Below are positions 1 through 7,150 of a stretch of 64,000 nt of DNA, piece by piece. The notes beneath the pieces are model-generated. The model did no database searches. It saw nothing but the letters and a program-made list of their open reading frames with translations, and was not told the DNA's origin. The DNA lies in contig JAEZZY010000044.1 of assembly GCA_023418315.1 (NCBI GenBank), positions 1 to 64,000 of the forward strand, in the 5' to 3' direction. The stretch's first letter is position 1. Every line of letters starts with the position of its first letter. The DNA comes from Bacteroidota bacterium. GTDB lineage: Bacteria > Bacteroidota > Bacteroidia > Chitinophagales > Chitinophagaceae. The translations under genes were made by a program, and so were the position numbers.

Positions 1-109
1 TAAGCTGGTGTTGTAGAAGAGTTGCGGTGAAAATTGCTTCCTGCCTTGCATACTTACAAGGTACTACATGTTCTTTCTATTTAATAATTATCTTTATGCA
101 CAAGGTGTG

Positions 110-262
110 CGTTGTGCAACAGGCACACGGGTTTGGCGCAATGGCGGGTTAGGTGGTTAATTGAACATTCTGCCTCGCATCAACTTTTGTGGTGTATTGA
201 CAGTTTTGTGCTCCGAAATCCGCCATTGCGCAAAGCGCCAAAACGTTGGTGGCAAGCAATGA
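110..262 (+). repeat. Cassette-site-like palindromic repeat, copy 1
   Basis: This non-coding block lies directly upstream of the acetyltransferase gene. Its left arm at 131-147 and right arm at 220-236 form an imperfect inverted repeat whose perfect core is CCGCCATTGCGC (220-231). The right arm is followed by AAAACGTTGGTGGCAAG and then AAACCGACAAG. The same right-half layout recurs at 920-985 and, on the other strand, at 62390-62530. The arrangement recalls integron attC sites (long imperfect palindromes ending in a GTTRRRY-like core), but no integrase is present, so that comparison is inference. Confidence 0.55.
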
Positions 263-289
263 CCCACGCAAACCGACAAGACAAGGAAA

Positions 290-805
290 ATGAATTTAAC
301 ATACAGACAAGGGACGAAAAACGATTTACAAAGTTTGAAAAAATTAGCAATTAAATCTTGGACGCCTTTTCAAAATCAGTTAACTGACGAAAATTGGAAC
401 TTGTTAAAAAAATCAATTTCAAGCGACAATACTTACGAAGAACTTCTTAACCAATCAACTTGCATTGTTTGTGTTGGTGACAATGACTACATTATTGGAA
501 TGGCTTTTTTAGTTCCAAACGGAAATCCGACAGATATCTATTTGGCAGAATGGAGTTACATACGTTTTGTTTCAGTTGACCCAGATTTTGGTGGACAAGG
601 TATTGGTAGAAAATTGACAATTATGTGCATTGACTCAGCGTTAGAAAATGGCGAAAAAATAATAGCATTGCACACATCGGAAATGATGGACAAAGCACGA
701 CATATTTACGAGAGTCTAGGCTTTAAAATTTTAAGAGAAATTGATAACCGACTTGGAAAAAAATATTGGCTATACAAACTTGAACTTGATGAATACAAAG
801 CATAG
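290..805 (+). CDS. GNAT-family N-acetyltransferase
   Basis: A 171-residue protein with the GNAT fold. The acetyl-CoA loop is visible as DPDFGGQGIGRKL (about residues 98-110), preceded by the beta-4 stretch YIRFVSV and followed by the C-terminal ALHTSEMMDKARHIYESLGF segment typical of the family. It should transfer an acetyl group from acetyl-CoA to an amine, but the substrate cannot be read from sequence. The ATG at 290 fits the family N-terminus (MNLTYRQGTKND). The gene is much more AT-rich than pyrE next door and stands alone between two related palindromic repeats, which suggests it arrived as a single mobile gene cassette. Confidence 0.85.
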   Translation: MNLTYRQGTKNDLQSLKKLAIKSWTPFQNQLTDENWNLLKKSISSDNTYEELLNQSTCIVCVGDNDYIIGMAFLVPNGNPTDIYLAEWSYIRFVSVDPDFGGQGIGRKLTIMCIDSALENGEKIIALHTSEMMDKARHIYESLGFKILREIDNRLGKKYWLYKLELDEYKA

Positions 806-919
806 AAAGTATGGCGAAAATAATTTGTCTGCCACCCACATCGGTAACCGTGGCACCACTCCTTCAAAAATCAACTCTTCCAAAAAATAACGTTATACCC
901 CCCATTTTACACCCTCATA

Positions 920-985
920 ATTCTATTGAACTTTTGTACTGAAAATCCGCCACGAGCCAATACCCAAAACGTTAGTCAGAACAAG
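920..985 (+). repeat. Cassette-site-like repeat, copy 2 (right half)
   Basis: This block sits behind the acetyltransferase gene and matches the right half of the repeat in front of it: TTGAAC, then CTTTTGTACTGAAAATCCGCCA, then CCAAAACGTTAGTCAGAACAAG, against TTTTGTGCTCCGAAATCCGCCA and CCAAAACGTTGGTGGCAAG in copy 1. The left arm is not clearly paired here, so this copy looks degenerate. The two copies bracket the acetyltransferase gene. Confidence 0.45.
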
Positions 986-1488
986 CCGTCAGTCATCAAC
1001 AAAGCGGATTTACGGTTAATGCAAAACCTACCGGCGATGGTTGGTAAATAAGAAATTCGTGGGTTTGGAATTGACACAGACTTAGAATTTTTGGGAATTA
1101 TAGCATTTATCAGGTTCCTTGCTTTTGTACATGTGTAGGTTAAAAAGAAAAACAATCTTTCAAATTTTTCTTCCTGCAATTTCTTAACCGTTTGTTATCC
1201 GCTTCCTAAGCTACGGTTAAACAGGCTGCAAAATTTCAACAGGCTGAAGTGCGGTCGCATCTTTGCATCATCAAACCGAAAGAAATGAACAACACCGCCA
1301 TCCAAAAGATTTCCGTTTTTGCATCGCTTCTTGCCTGCATCTTCTTTTCCGTACAATTCTAATCTTCTCTACAAAACTCTCCGTTCACCATGCACACATC
1401 CGCTTTTATATCGCTTTCCCTTACTGCCATCGCTGTGAAATCGTATATGTTGCTCTCTGTATTGTGGAGCAAAGCCATTGAGCGGTAA
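986..1488. other. Intergenic stretch with two tiny hydrophobic reading frames
   Basis: No recognisable gene fills this stretch. Two short ATG-started frames lie in its right part: 1285-1362 (25 codons, MNNTAIQKISVFASLL..., hydrophobic) and 1390-1488 (32 codons, MHTSAFISLSLTAIAVKSYM..., hydrophobic). A near-consensus promoter element CATCTTTG lies about 20 bases before the first. Both could be small membrane peptides or chance; a lysine or arginine sits near each start or end as in small membrane proteins. The left part (986-1250) is AT-rich with no supported coding. Confidence 0.2.
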
Positions 1489-2118
1489 TCACCGCCCCCA
1501 TAGGTCGGGCGCTACCCGCCAGTTGCCTAAGGTTTCTTTCTCTTCTGTTTTTATTAATCCTTTTTCTTCCGCCACTTCCATCAAAGCTTCGTAGTTGCTG
1601 ATGGTATATAAAGGCAGTTGCGCGTTTTCAAAAGCCGCCGCCGCCGCAGGAAATCCGTAGGTGAATAAGGCGCACATGCCCACCACCTCAGCTCCCAATC
1701 CGTTTAGCACCTCCACTACTTGCAGACTGCTTTTGCCGGTAGAAACCAGGTCTTCGATCACCACTACTTTTTGCCCCGCTTCCAGCACGCCCTCTATCTG
1801 GTTGCCCATGCCGTGTTCTTTGGGTTTGCTGCGCACATAAATGAAGGGCAGCTTCAGCAAATCCGCCACCAATGCCCCGTGAGGTATGCCTGCTGTAGCC
1901 ACGCCGGCTATGACCTCCGCATCCGGGAAATGCTCAAAAACCATATTTGCCATCTCGCTTTTTACAAAATCGCGCACATGCGGGTAGGAAAGCGTCTTGC
2001 GATTGTCGCAGTAAACGGGAGACCGCCAGCCTGATGCCCAGGTATAGGGATTTTGCAGGTTAATTTGTAAAGCCTTAATTTGTAGCAGCTTTTCGGCAAA
2101 ATGTTTTGGAGTGCTCAT
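1489..2118 (-). CDS. pyrE: Orotate phosphoribosyltransferase
   Basis: PyrE joins orotate to PRPP to make orotidine 5'-phosphate, the fifth step of pyrimidine synthesis in the cytoplasm. The PRPP-binding signature is VVVIEDLVSTGKSSLQVV, and the flexible loop with catalytic lysines is seen as YVRSKPKEHGMGNQIEG. Length from the chosen ATG at 2118 is 209 residues, normal for the family. The longer frame to 2142 adds eight residues (MSWRRFGR) not expected in the family and lying across a near-perfect promoter, so 2118 is preferred. The gene is divergent from the Nudix gene. Confidence 0.95.
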   Translation of the reverse strand: MSTPKHFAEKLLQIKALQINLQNPYTWASGWRSPVYCDNRKTLSYPHVRDFVKSEMANMVFEHFPDAEVIAGVATAGIPHGALVADLLKLPFIYVRSKPKEHGMGNQIEGVLEAGQKVVVIEDLVSTGKSSLQVVEVLNGLGAEVVGMCALFTYGFPAAAAAFENAQLPLYTISNYEALMEVAEEKGLIKTEEKETLGNWRVAPDLWGR

Positions 2119-2123
2119 GCGCC

Positions 2124-2157
2124 CAAACCTACGCCAACTCACGCTATTTACAAAAAA
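2124..2157 (-). promoter_or_regulatory. Promoter of pyrE, leaderless or nearly so
   Basis: On the minus strand TTTTTTG (2157-2151) is followed after exactly 19 bases by TAGGTTTG (2131-2124), a full match to the Bacteroidota housekeeping promoter TTTG-N19-TAnnTTTG. Only five bases separate the last G from the pyrE ATG at 2118, so transcription probably starts at or next to the start codon. Confidence 0.7.
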
Positions 2158-2162
2158 CCATT

Positions 2163-2798
2163 ATGACGGCTACGCAAAAGATATATTACAACAACAAGCC
2201 GCTCATCCTCACCAACGATGCGCAGAGCTATATACAACACCATAAAATAGCGGAAGGGTATTTACTGCTCAAAGGCGCTTTTAAACGCAATTTCAGGCTT
2301 GCTATAGAACATCTGAGTCGCTTCCGCACGCTAGGTGTGCTGATAGAAGATATTTCGCCGGAGGCGCTGCAAGAAGAACTGCACAGTATCTACACCCCTA
2401 TAGACGCGGGCGGCGGCATCGTTCTAAATGAAAAAGGAAATGTGCTGATGATCTATAGGCGCGGCAAATGGGATTTGCCTAAAGGTAAACGGGATGACGG
2501 CGAAGATATAGCCGAATGTGCCCTGCGCGAGGTGAGCGAAGAAACAGGGCTGCAACAGCTACAACTGAAAGAGAAAGTTTGCGATACCTACCATATTTAC
2601 AACCAGCATGGCGAGCAGCTTTTGAAACGTACAGCCTGGTACCACATGCTGGCTTCCGAAAAAGAAAAACTGGCGCCGCAGCAGGAAGAAAATATCTTAG
2701 AAGCCAGGTGGATAGCCAAGCAGGATTTAAAACCCATCGTCTTCAAATCCTATGAAGCCATCAAAGAAGTACTGACAGAAGCAGGGCTGAAATGGTGA
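2163..2798 (+). CDS. Nudix hydrolase
   Basis: A 211-residue protein with the complete Nudix box GKRDDGEDIAECALREVSEE followed by TGL (GX5EX7REUXEEXGU), preceded by the usual beta strands GGGIVLNEKGNVLMIYRRGKWDLPKG. Family members hydrolyse a nucleoside diphosphate linked to another group and need Mg2+; the substrate is not evident. The first 90 or so residues form an extra N-terminal region found in the Bacteroidota version of these proteins. The ATG at 2163 is chosen because the longer frame from 2106 runs across the pyrE promoter and start. The gene is divergent from pyrE with 44 bases between them. Confidence 0.88.
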   Translation: MTATQKIYYNNKPLILTNDAQSYIQHHKIAEGYLLLKGAFKRNFRLAIEHLSRFRTLGVLIEDISPEALQEELHSIYTPIDAGGGIVLNEKGNVLMIYRRGKWDLPKGKRDDGEDIAECALREVSEETGLQQLQLKEKVCDTYHIYNQHGEQLLKRTAWYHMLASEKEKLAPQQEENILEARWIAKQDLKPIVFKSYEAIKEVLTEAGLKW

Positions 2799-2886
2799 AA
2801 CCGAACCGGCAAGCCGGTATTCTGTTTGAAAACTATTGTTGCTTTCAACAAATTTTGTAATTTTCAGCCTCGTTAAAAAGAACCAG

Positions 2887-3201
2887 ATGCGTAAATACTT
2901 ACTTGGCGCTGCCTTACTGACCTTCCTTTTTGCTGCCGCTTGCAACAAAGACCGGAATTATACCCATGCTATGATTCTGGATTCCGGTGATGTTACTACA
3001 GAAGGCTGCGGCTACCTGCTGCTGCTGGAAAACGGTGAAGAAAAAAAACCGGTATCCCTTCCTTCCGCCTTTCAGCACAATGGCATTCAGGTATTGGTAA
3101 AGTATAACGAAACCGGCATCCGCGACACCTGCGAGTTTGCACCACCCAGAAAGTATTTTGACATGATCAGCATTGAGGATATCAAAAGAAGAAACGATTA
3201 A
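2887..3201 (+). CDS. Small lipoprotein of unknown function
   Basis: A 104-residue protein starting MRKYLLGAALLTFLFAAACNKD, a classic lipoprotein signal with the acylated cysteine at about residue 19. The mature part is short, with three further cysteines (GCGYLLLL, DTCEF) that could form a disulfide, and a predicted beta-rich body. The start at 2887 removes an unlikely N-terminal extension and places the signal peptide at the front. No function is recognised. It faces the diheme peroxidase gene tail to tail with only five bases between the stops. Confidence 0.75.
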   Translation: MRKYLLGAALLTFLFAAACNKDRNYTHAMILDSGDVTTEGCGYLLLLENGEEKKPVSLPSAFQHNGIQVLVKYNETGIRDTCEFAPPRKYFDMISIEDIKRRND

Positions 3202-3206
3202 CCGCA

Positions 3207-4250
3207 TCATTCCACAGGTTGTTGAAAACGCCCATCTTTCACAAACGCTTCATCATTTAACGCAGCTAAAAAAGCTTTCAAATCTTTGCGCTCCTGCACC
3301 GATAGGGGAATACCGTCGGCAAGTAGCGGATCTAAAGTAGCCGAAGGTTTTATGCCTTGCGCATAGTGATCCAGCACCTGGTCTATAGTCGTAAATCGCC
3401 CATCGTGCATGTAGGGCGCGGAATAAGCCAGATTGCGCAAGGAAGGTATTTTAAATTTATAAAGGTCCGTAGCAGCCAGCGTAATATGCGCCCTTCCAGA
3501 ATCATTCACTACCGTAGGCGGCAGCCCGTTGTTCCGGAAGCTGAAATCGGAAAATAACGGTTCTTTATGACAAGTAGCGCAGTTTGTTTTAAATACCCGG
3601 AGTCCGTTTAGCTCGTCTTCGTTTAAGGCACCGCCTGCTTCTCCGCGTATATATTTATCGTATTTGGAATTGGCGGAAACCAGCATCCCCATAAACTGTG
3701 CAATTGCTTTAAACATGCGCTGCGAGGTAATCGTCTTATTTCCATATACCGCGGTAAACCGGCGTGCATAGTCCTCATCGGCGCTGAGTTTGGCTATAAT
3801 GTTATCCAATTTTTCATCCATCTCCACCGGGTTTTGAATGGGGCTGAGCGGCTGCACTTCTATATGATTGACCCCGCCGTCCCAGAAAAAACTTGTATGC
3901 CAGTTGAGGTTGAATAAAGGCGGAGAATTTCTGGTGCCGAGCTTATCCTCTACTCCATGGCTTATCGGATGATCCAGCTGTGCAAAGGCGGAAAATGGTT
4001 GATGGCAGCTACCGCAGGAAATGGTATTCGTACGGCTGAGACGTGTATCGAAAAACAATTTTCTGCCCAAGGCAAATCCTTCTTGGGTAAGGGGATTATT
4101 TTCAAAATTATAAACCGGAGCCGGCCATCCTTGCGGTACGGAAAACACAATGTCTTTTGATGGCTCTATAGCGGGATCCGGTTTGCAGGAACTCCAAAGA
4201 GCTGCTGCAACCATCAAAAACAGAACGAAGAAAGCCGGATGTTTTTTCAC
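3207..4250 (-). CDS. MauG/MbnH-like diheme cytochrome c peroxidase lipoprotein
   Basis: A 347-residue protein of the bacterial cytochrome c peroxidase/MauG family with two CxxCH haem sites, C79-GS-C82-H83 and C224-AT-C227-H228, and the family motif YMHDGRF (M281). A lipoprotein signal (LWSSCKP, Cys22) places it at the periplasmic face of a membrane. Its GTG start overlaps the stop codon of the upstream MbnP-like gene by one base (TAGTG), so the two are translated together. In methanobactin producers MbnH of this family oxidises a tryptophan of MbnP to kynurenine, which creates a copper site. The pairing here suggests the same type of chemistry. An ordinary H2O2-reducing peroxidase is the alternative. 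Confidence 0.85.
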   Translation of the reverse strand: MKKHPAFFVLFLMVAAALWSSCKPDPAIEPSKDIVFSVPQGWPAPVYNFENNPLTQEGFALGRKLFFDTRLSRTNTISCGSCHQPFSAFAQLDHPISHGVEDKLGTRNSPPLFNLNWHTSFFWDGGVNHIEVQPLSPIQNPVEMDEKLDNIIAKLSADEDYARRFTAVYGNKTITSQRMFKAIAQFMGMLVSANSKYDKYIRGEAGGALNEDELNGLRVFKTNCATCHKEPLFSDFSFRNNGLPPTVVNDSGRAHITLAATDLYKFKIPSLRNLAYSAPYMHDGRFTTIDQVLDHYAQGIKPSATLDPLLADGIPLSVQERKDLKAFLAALNDEAFVKDGRFQQPVE

Positions 4251-5029
4251 TATTCTACTGCTATGATTACATCTTCTACCGTAAACATATCCGCATAGTT
4301 ATCGGCTATGATTTTTACATCCGCAGGGTCGTTCATCACGGTGTTCAGCAGGGCTAAGCTCACTGTATTCGGCGTTTTAAACCATTCCAGCACATCAGAG
4401 CGGATGATGATATGGGGATAATAATGAGGCGCTACCGTAGCTTTCTTAGGCAATTTTAGCCGCACTTCCCGTTGCGCACCCGTACCGAGTTGGAAGCCGG
4501 AAACATGATAAGAAAACATACCTGCCGTGCCCGACTGCGGCGATTGTCCTTCCATCAGCGCCATAATATAGCCCGTCTTCCAGTCCCAAAACATACCGTT
4601 TATAGGGTCTAAAGCGCCCGTTTGTGCACCGCTGGTATTCCGCTCTGCATCCACACCTATCATAAAACGCACTTCAGTATAGTCGCCCGCAGGCAGGTTT
4701 TCGATTGTAAAAGTTTGGGATTCCGGATCGGCTTCGTTGATCAGATAATAACTTTCCGGAACCGCATAGGTCGAATCTTCATTTATCAACAAAAAATTGG
4801 TAACATAATATTTATAGGCTCCTATTTTTAATGAGTCGCCGTTTTCGTTTTTATACCAGGTATCGTTTAAGGATAAAGGCTCCCCGTCCGCTACGTTTTT
4901 AAAGGTAAAGCTAAGATTGGTAGTGCGTACCGGCGGAGGTGGATTCTCGGGCAGCTTGGGGTCTTCTTTTTTACGACAGCCTATAGCCATCATTAAAAAA
5001 CTAAATGAAATCAGCAGGATATGTTTCAT
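4250..5029 (-). CDS. MbnP-like copper-binding lipoprotein
   Basis: A 259-residue lipoprotein (MKHILLISFSFLMMAIGCRK, Cys18) with the pattern of the MbnP family: an N-terminal beta-strand SFTFKNVADGEPLSL, the KIGAYKYYVTNFLL stretch, and the central motif GMFWDWKTGYIMALMEG. Trp148 and Trp150 in that motif are candidates for the oxidised residue known in MbnP. It is the first gene of a two-gene operon with the MauG/MbnH-like gene. Such MbnP-MbnH pairs exist widely outside methanobactin clusters; the biological role in Bacteroidota is not established. Confidence 0.78.
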   Translation of the reverse strand: MKHILLISFSFLMMAIGCRKKEDPKLPENPPPPVRTTNLSFTFKNVADGEPLSLNDTWYKNENGDSLKIGAYKYYVTNFLLINEDSTYAVPESYYLINEADPESQTFTIENLPAGDYTEVRFMIGVDAERNTSGAQTGALDPINGMFWDWKTGYIMALMEGQSPQSGTAGMFSYHVSGFQLGTGAQREVRLKLPKKATVAPHYYPHIIIRSDVLEWFKTPNTVSLALLNTVMNDPADVKIIADNYADMFTVEDVIIAVE

Positions 5030-5101
5030 CTTATTTTGCCTTTTTGCGCGAATTTACGAAATTCGTCCTGACAAATTAACCTCTCTCTGATATATTTCTC
5101 G

Positions 5102-5109
5102 TACCTTTG
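5102..5109 (+). promoter_or_regulatory. Probable -7 element of the typA promoter
   Basis: TACCTTTG matches the Bacteroidota -7 element TAnnTTTG and lies about 70 bases before the typA start. The -33 element is not a clear TTTG, so this is a partial match. Confidence 0.45.
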
Positions 5110-5179
5110 CGCCTCGAAAAAAAACCGCGCTACCTTTTTTTGTGTTGAAAGAAGATGTGTTCGGGGATAAAAAAATTAT

Positions 5180-6988
5180 ATGAATTTAAGAAACATCGCC
5201 ATCATCGCGCACGTAGATCATGGTAAAACTACCCTGGTAGATAAGATCATCCACGCTACCAAAGTTTTCCGCGACAATCAGGAAACAGGTGAACTCATCA
5301 TGGACAACAATGACCTGGAGCGCGAACGAGGCATTACCATTCTTGCCAAAAACATTTCCGTTTCCTATAAAGACACGAAAATAAACGTGATAGATACTCC
5401 CGGCCACGCCGATTTTGGCGGTGAGGTAGAGCGTGTATTGAAAATGGCGGATGGTGTATTATTATTGGTAGATGCCTTTGAAGGTCCCATGCCGCAAACA
5501 CGTTTCGTATTGCAAAAAGCATTGGCGCTCGGTCTTCGCCCTATAGTGGTCATCAATAAAGTAGATAAGCCCAACTGCCGCCCCGATGAAGTGCATGATG
5601 CGGTATTTGAATTATTCTTTCAACTGGATGCAAGCGAAGAACAATTGGATTTTCCCACGCTTTACGGTTCTTCCAAACAAGGCTGGTTTAATACCACTTT
5701 GGAACCTAAGGAAGACATCACAGCGCTGCTGGATATGATCCTTGAAAAAGTGCCCGCGCCGGTAATCCCTGAAGGGAATTTACAACTACAAATCACTTCG
5801 CTCGATTATTCCTCTTTCTTAGGCAGAATCGCCATCGGGAAAGTAACCCGCGGCAGCATCAGCGAAGGACAAAATATTCAATTAGCTAAATTGGACGGTG
5901 GTTTTGTGAAAGGAAAAGTGAAAGAGCTTTATGTGTTTGAAGGAATGGGCAAAAAGAAAGTAAACAACGTGCAAGCCGGAGATATTTGTGCGGTGGTAGG
6001 CATCGAAGATTTTCAAATCGGGGAAACCATCTGCGATTTTGAAGCGCCGGAAGCGCTGGGCAATATTCCTATTGATGAGCCTACGATGAATATGCAGTTT
6101 TCTATCAACAACTCGCCGTTCTTCGGTAAGGAAGGAAAATACGTAACGAGCCGCAATATTCGCGATCGCCTCATGAAAGAATTGGAAAAAAATCTGGCGC
6201 TTAGGGTAAAAGAAACCGATGATGCCGATAAATTCCTCGTGTATGGTCGTGGTATTTTGCACCTGAGTGTATTGGTAGAAACCATGCGCCGCGAAGGCTA
6301 TGAGCTCACCATCGGGCAGCCGCAGGTAATCGTAAAAGAAATAGACGGTAAAAAATGTGAACCTTATGAAATACTCGTAGTGGATGTGCCCAGCGATTAT
6401 AGCGGTAAAGTGATAGACATGGTAACGCAGCGTAAAGGCGAAATGCTCATCATGGAAACCAAAGGCGAAATGCAGCATCTGGAATTTGAAATTCCTTCGC
6501 GCGGGATGATCGGCTTGCGTTCCGGCATGCTCACCGCCACTGCGGGAGAAGCAGTAATGGCGCATCGTTTCAAAGAATACAAACCCTGGAAAGGTCCTAT
6601 ACCCGGAAGAAACAACGGTGTATTGATCGCCAAGCAAGGCGGTACTACAACAGGTTATTCTATTGATAAACTGCAAGACCGCGGTTCGTTTTTTGTAGAT
6701 CCGGGAGAAGAAGTTTATTCCGGTATGATTGTAGCCGAAAACATTAAACCCGGCGACCTGAATGTGAATGTGGTGGAAGGAAAAAAACTGACCAATATGC
6801 GTGCTTCCGGTTCGGATGCCGCTACCAACATAGCTCCTAAGATTCAGATGAGTTTAGAAGAATGTATGGAATATATACAGCAAGATGAGTGCATCGAAGT
6901 AACGCCGCAAAGCATTCGCCTGCGCAAAATCATGCTCGATGAAAACGACCGTGCGAAATACGCCAAGATGTTGAAAGCGGAAGCGTAG
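5180..6988 (+). CDS. typA: Ribosome-associated GTPase TypA/BipA
   Basis: A 602-residue translational GTPase, full length for TypA. The G motifs are AHVDHGKTTL (residues 9-18), DTPGHAD and NKVDKP; the RERGITI switch sequence is present; and the C-terminal TypA-specific region includes GLRSGMLTATAGEAVM and TNMRASGSDAA. TypA binds the 70S ribosome at the EF-G site and supports 50S assembly and growth under stress or cold. The gene is monocistronic, with its own promoter upstream and a strong terminator after it. Confidence 0.96.
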   Translation: MNLRNIAIIAHVDHGKTTLVDKIIHATKVFRDNQETGELIMDNNDLERERGITILAKNISVSYKDTKINVIDTPGHADFGGEVERVLKMADGVLLLVDAFEGPMPQTRFVLQKALALGLRPIVVINKVDKPNCRPDEVHDAVFELFFQLDASEEQLDFPTLYGSSKQGWFNTTLEPKEDITALLDMILEKVPAPVIPEGNLQLQITSLDYSSFLGRIAIGKVTRGSISEGQNIQLAKLDGGFVKGKVKELYVFEGMGKKKVNNVQAGDICAVVGIEDFQIGETICDFEAPEALGNIPIDEPTMNMQFSINNSPFFGKEGKYVTSRNIRDRLMKELEKNLALRVKETDDADKFLVYGRGILHLSVLVETMRREGYELTIGQPQVIVKEIDGKKCEPYEILVVDVPSDYSGKVIDMVTQRKGEMLIMETKGEMQHLEFEIPSRGMIGLRSGMLTATAGEAVMAHRFKEYKPWKGPIPGRNNGVLIAKQGGTTTGYSIDKLQDRGSFFVDPGEEVYSGMIVAENIKPGDLNVNVVEGKKLTNMRASGSDAATNIAPKIQMSLEECMEYIQQDECIEVTPQSIRLRKIMLDENDRAKYAKMLKAEA

Positions 6989-7026
6989 TAGCGGGTTTGA
7001 ATAGTTGATTTACGGGATTTATAGAG

Positions 7027-7058
7027 AAAGCAATCTGTTTTTTACAGGTTGCTTTTTT
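7027..7058 (+). terminator. Rho-independent terminator of typA
   Basis: AAAGCAATCTG pairs with CAGGTTGCTTT (one G-T pair) across a short T-rich loop and is followed by a run of T. It lies 38 bases after the typA stop. Confidence 0.8.
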
Positions 7059-7150
7059 GGTTGGCTATAGGCAAGCGAGGGTGCGGCTTTAGCCTCCTAT
7101 TGCATTTATGAAAATTTTATTATTAACTTAAAGAAAAAATTTTCGCTTCC

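Noticed and set aside
112..354. 80-codon plus-strand reading frame
   Set aside because: It lies across the palindromic cassette-like site and runs into the acetyltransferase gene in another frame; composition is not coding-like.
976..1179. 67-codon minus-strand reading frame
   Set aside because: It starts in AT-rich intergenic sequence, has no recognisable signal or domain, and no ribosome-binding or promoter support.
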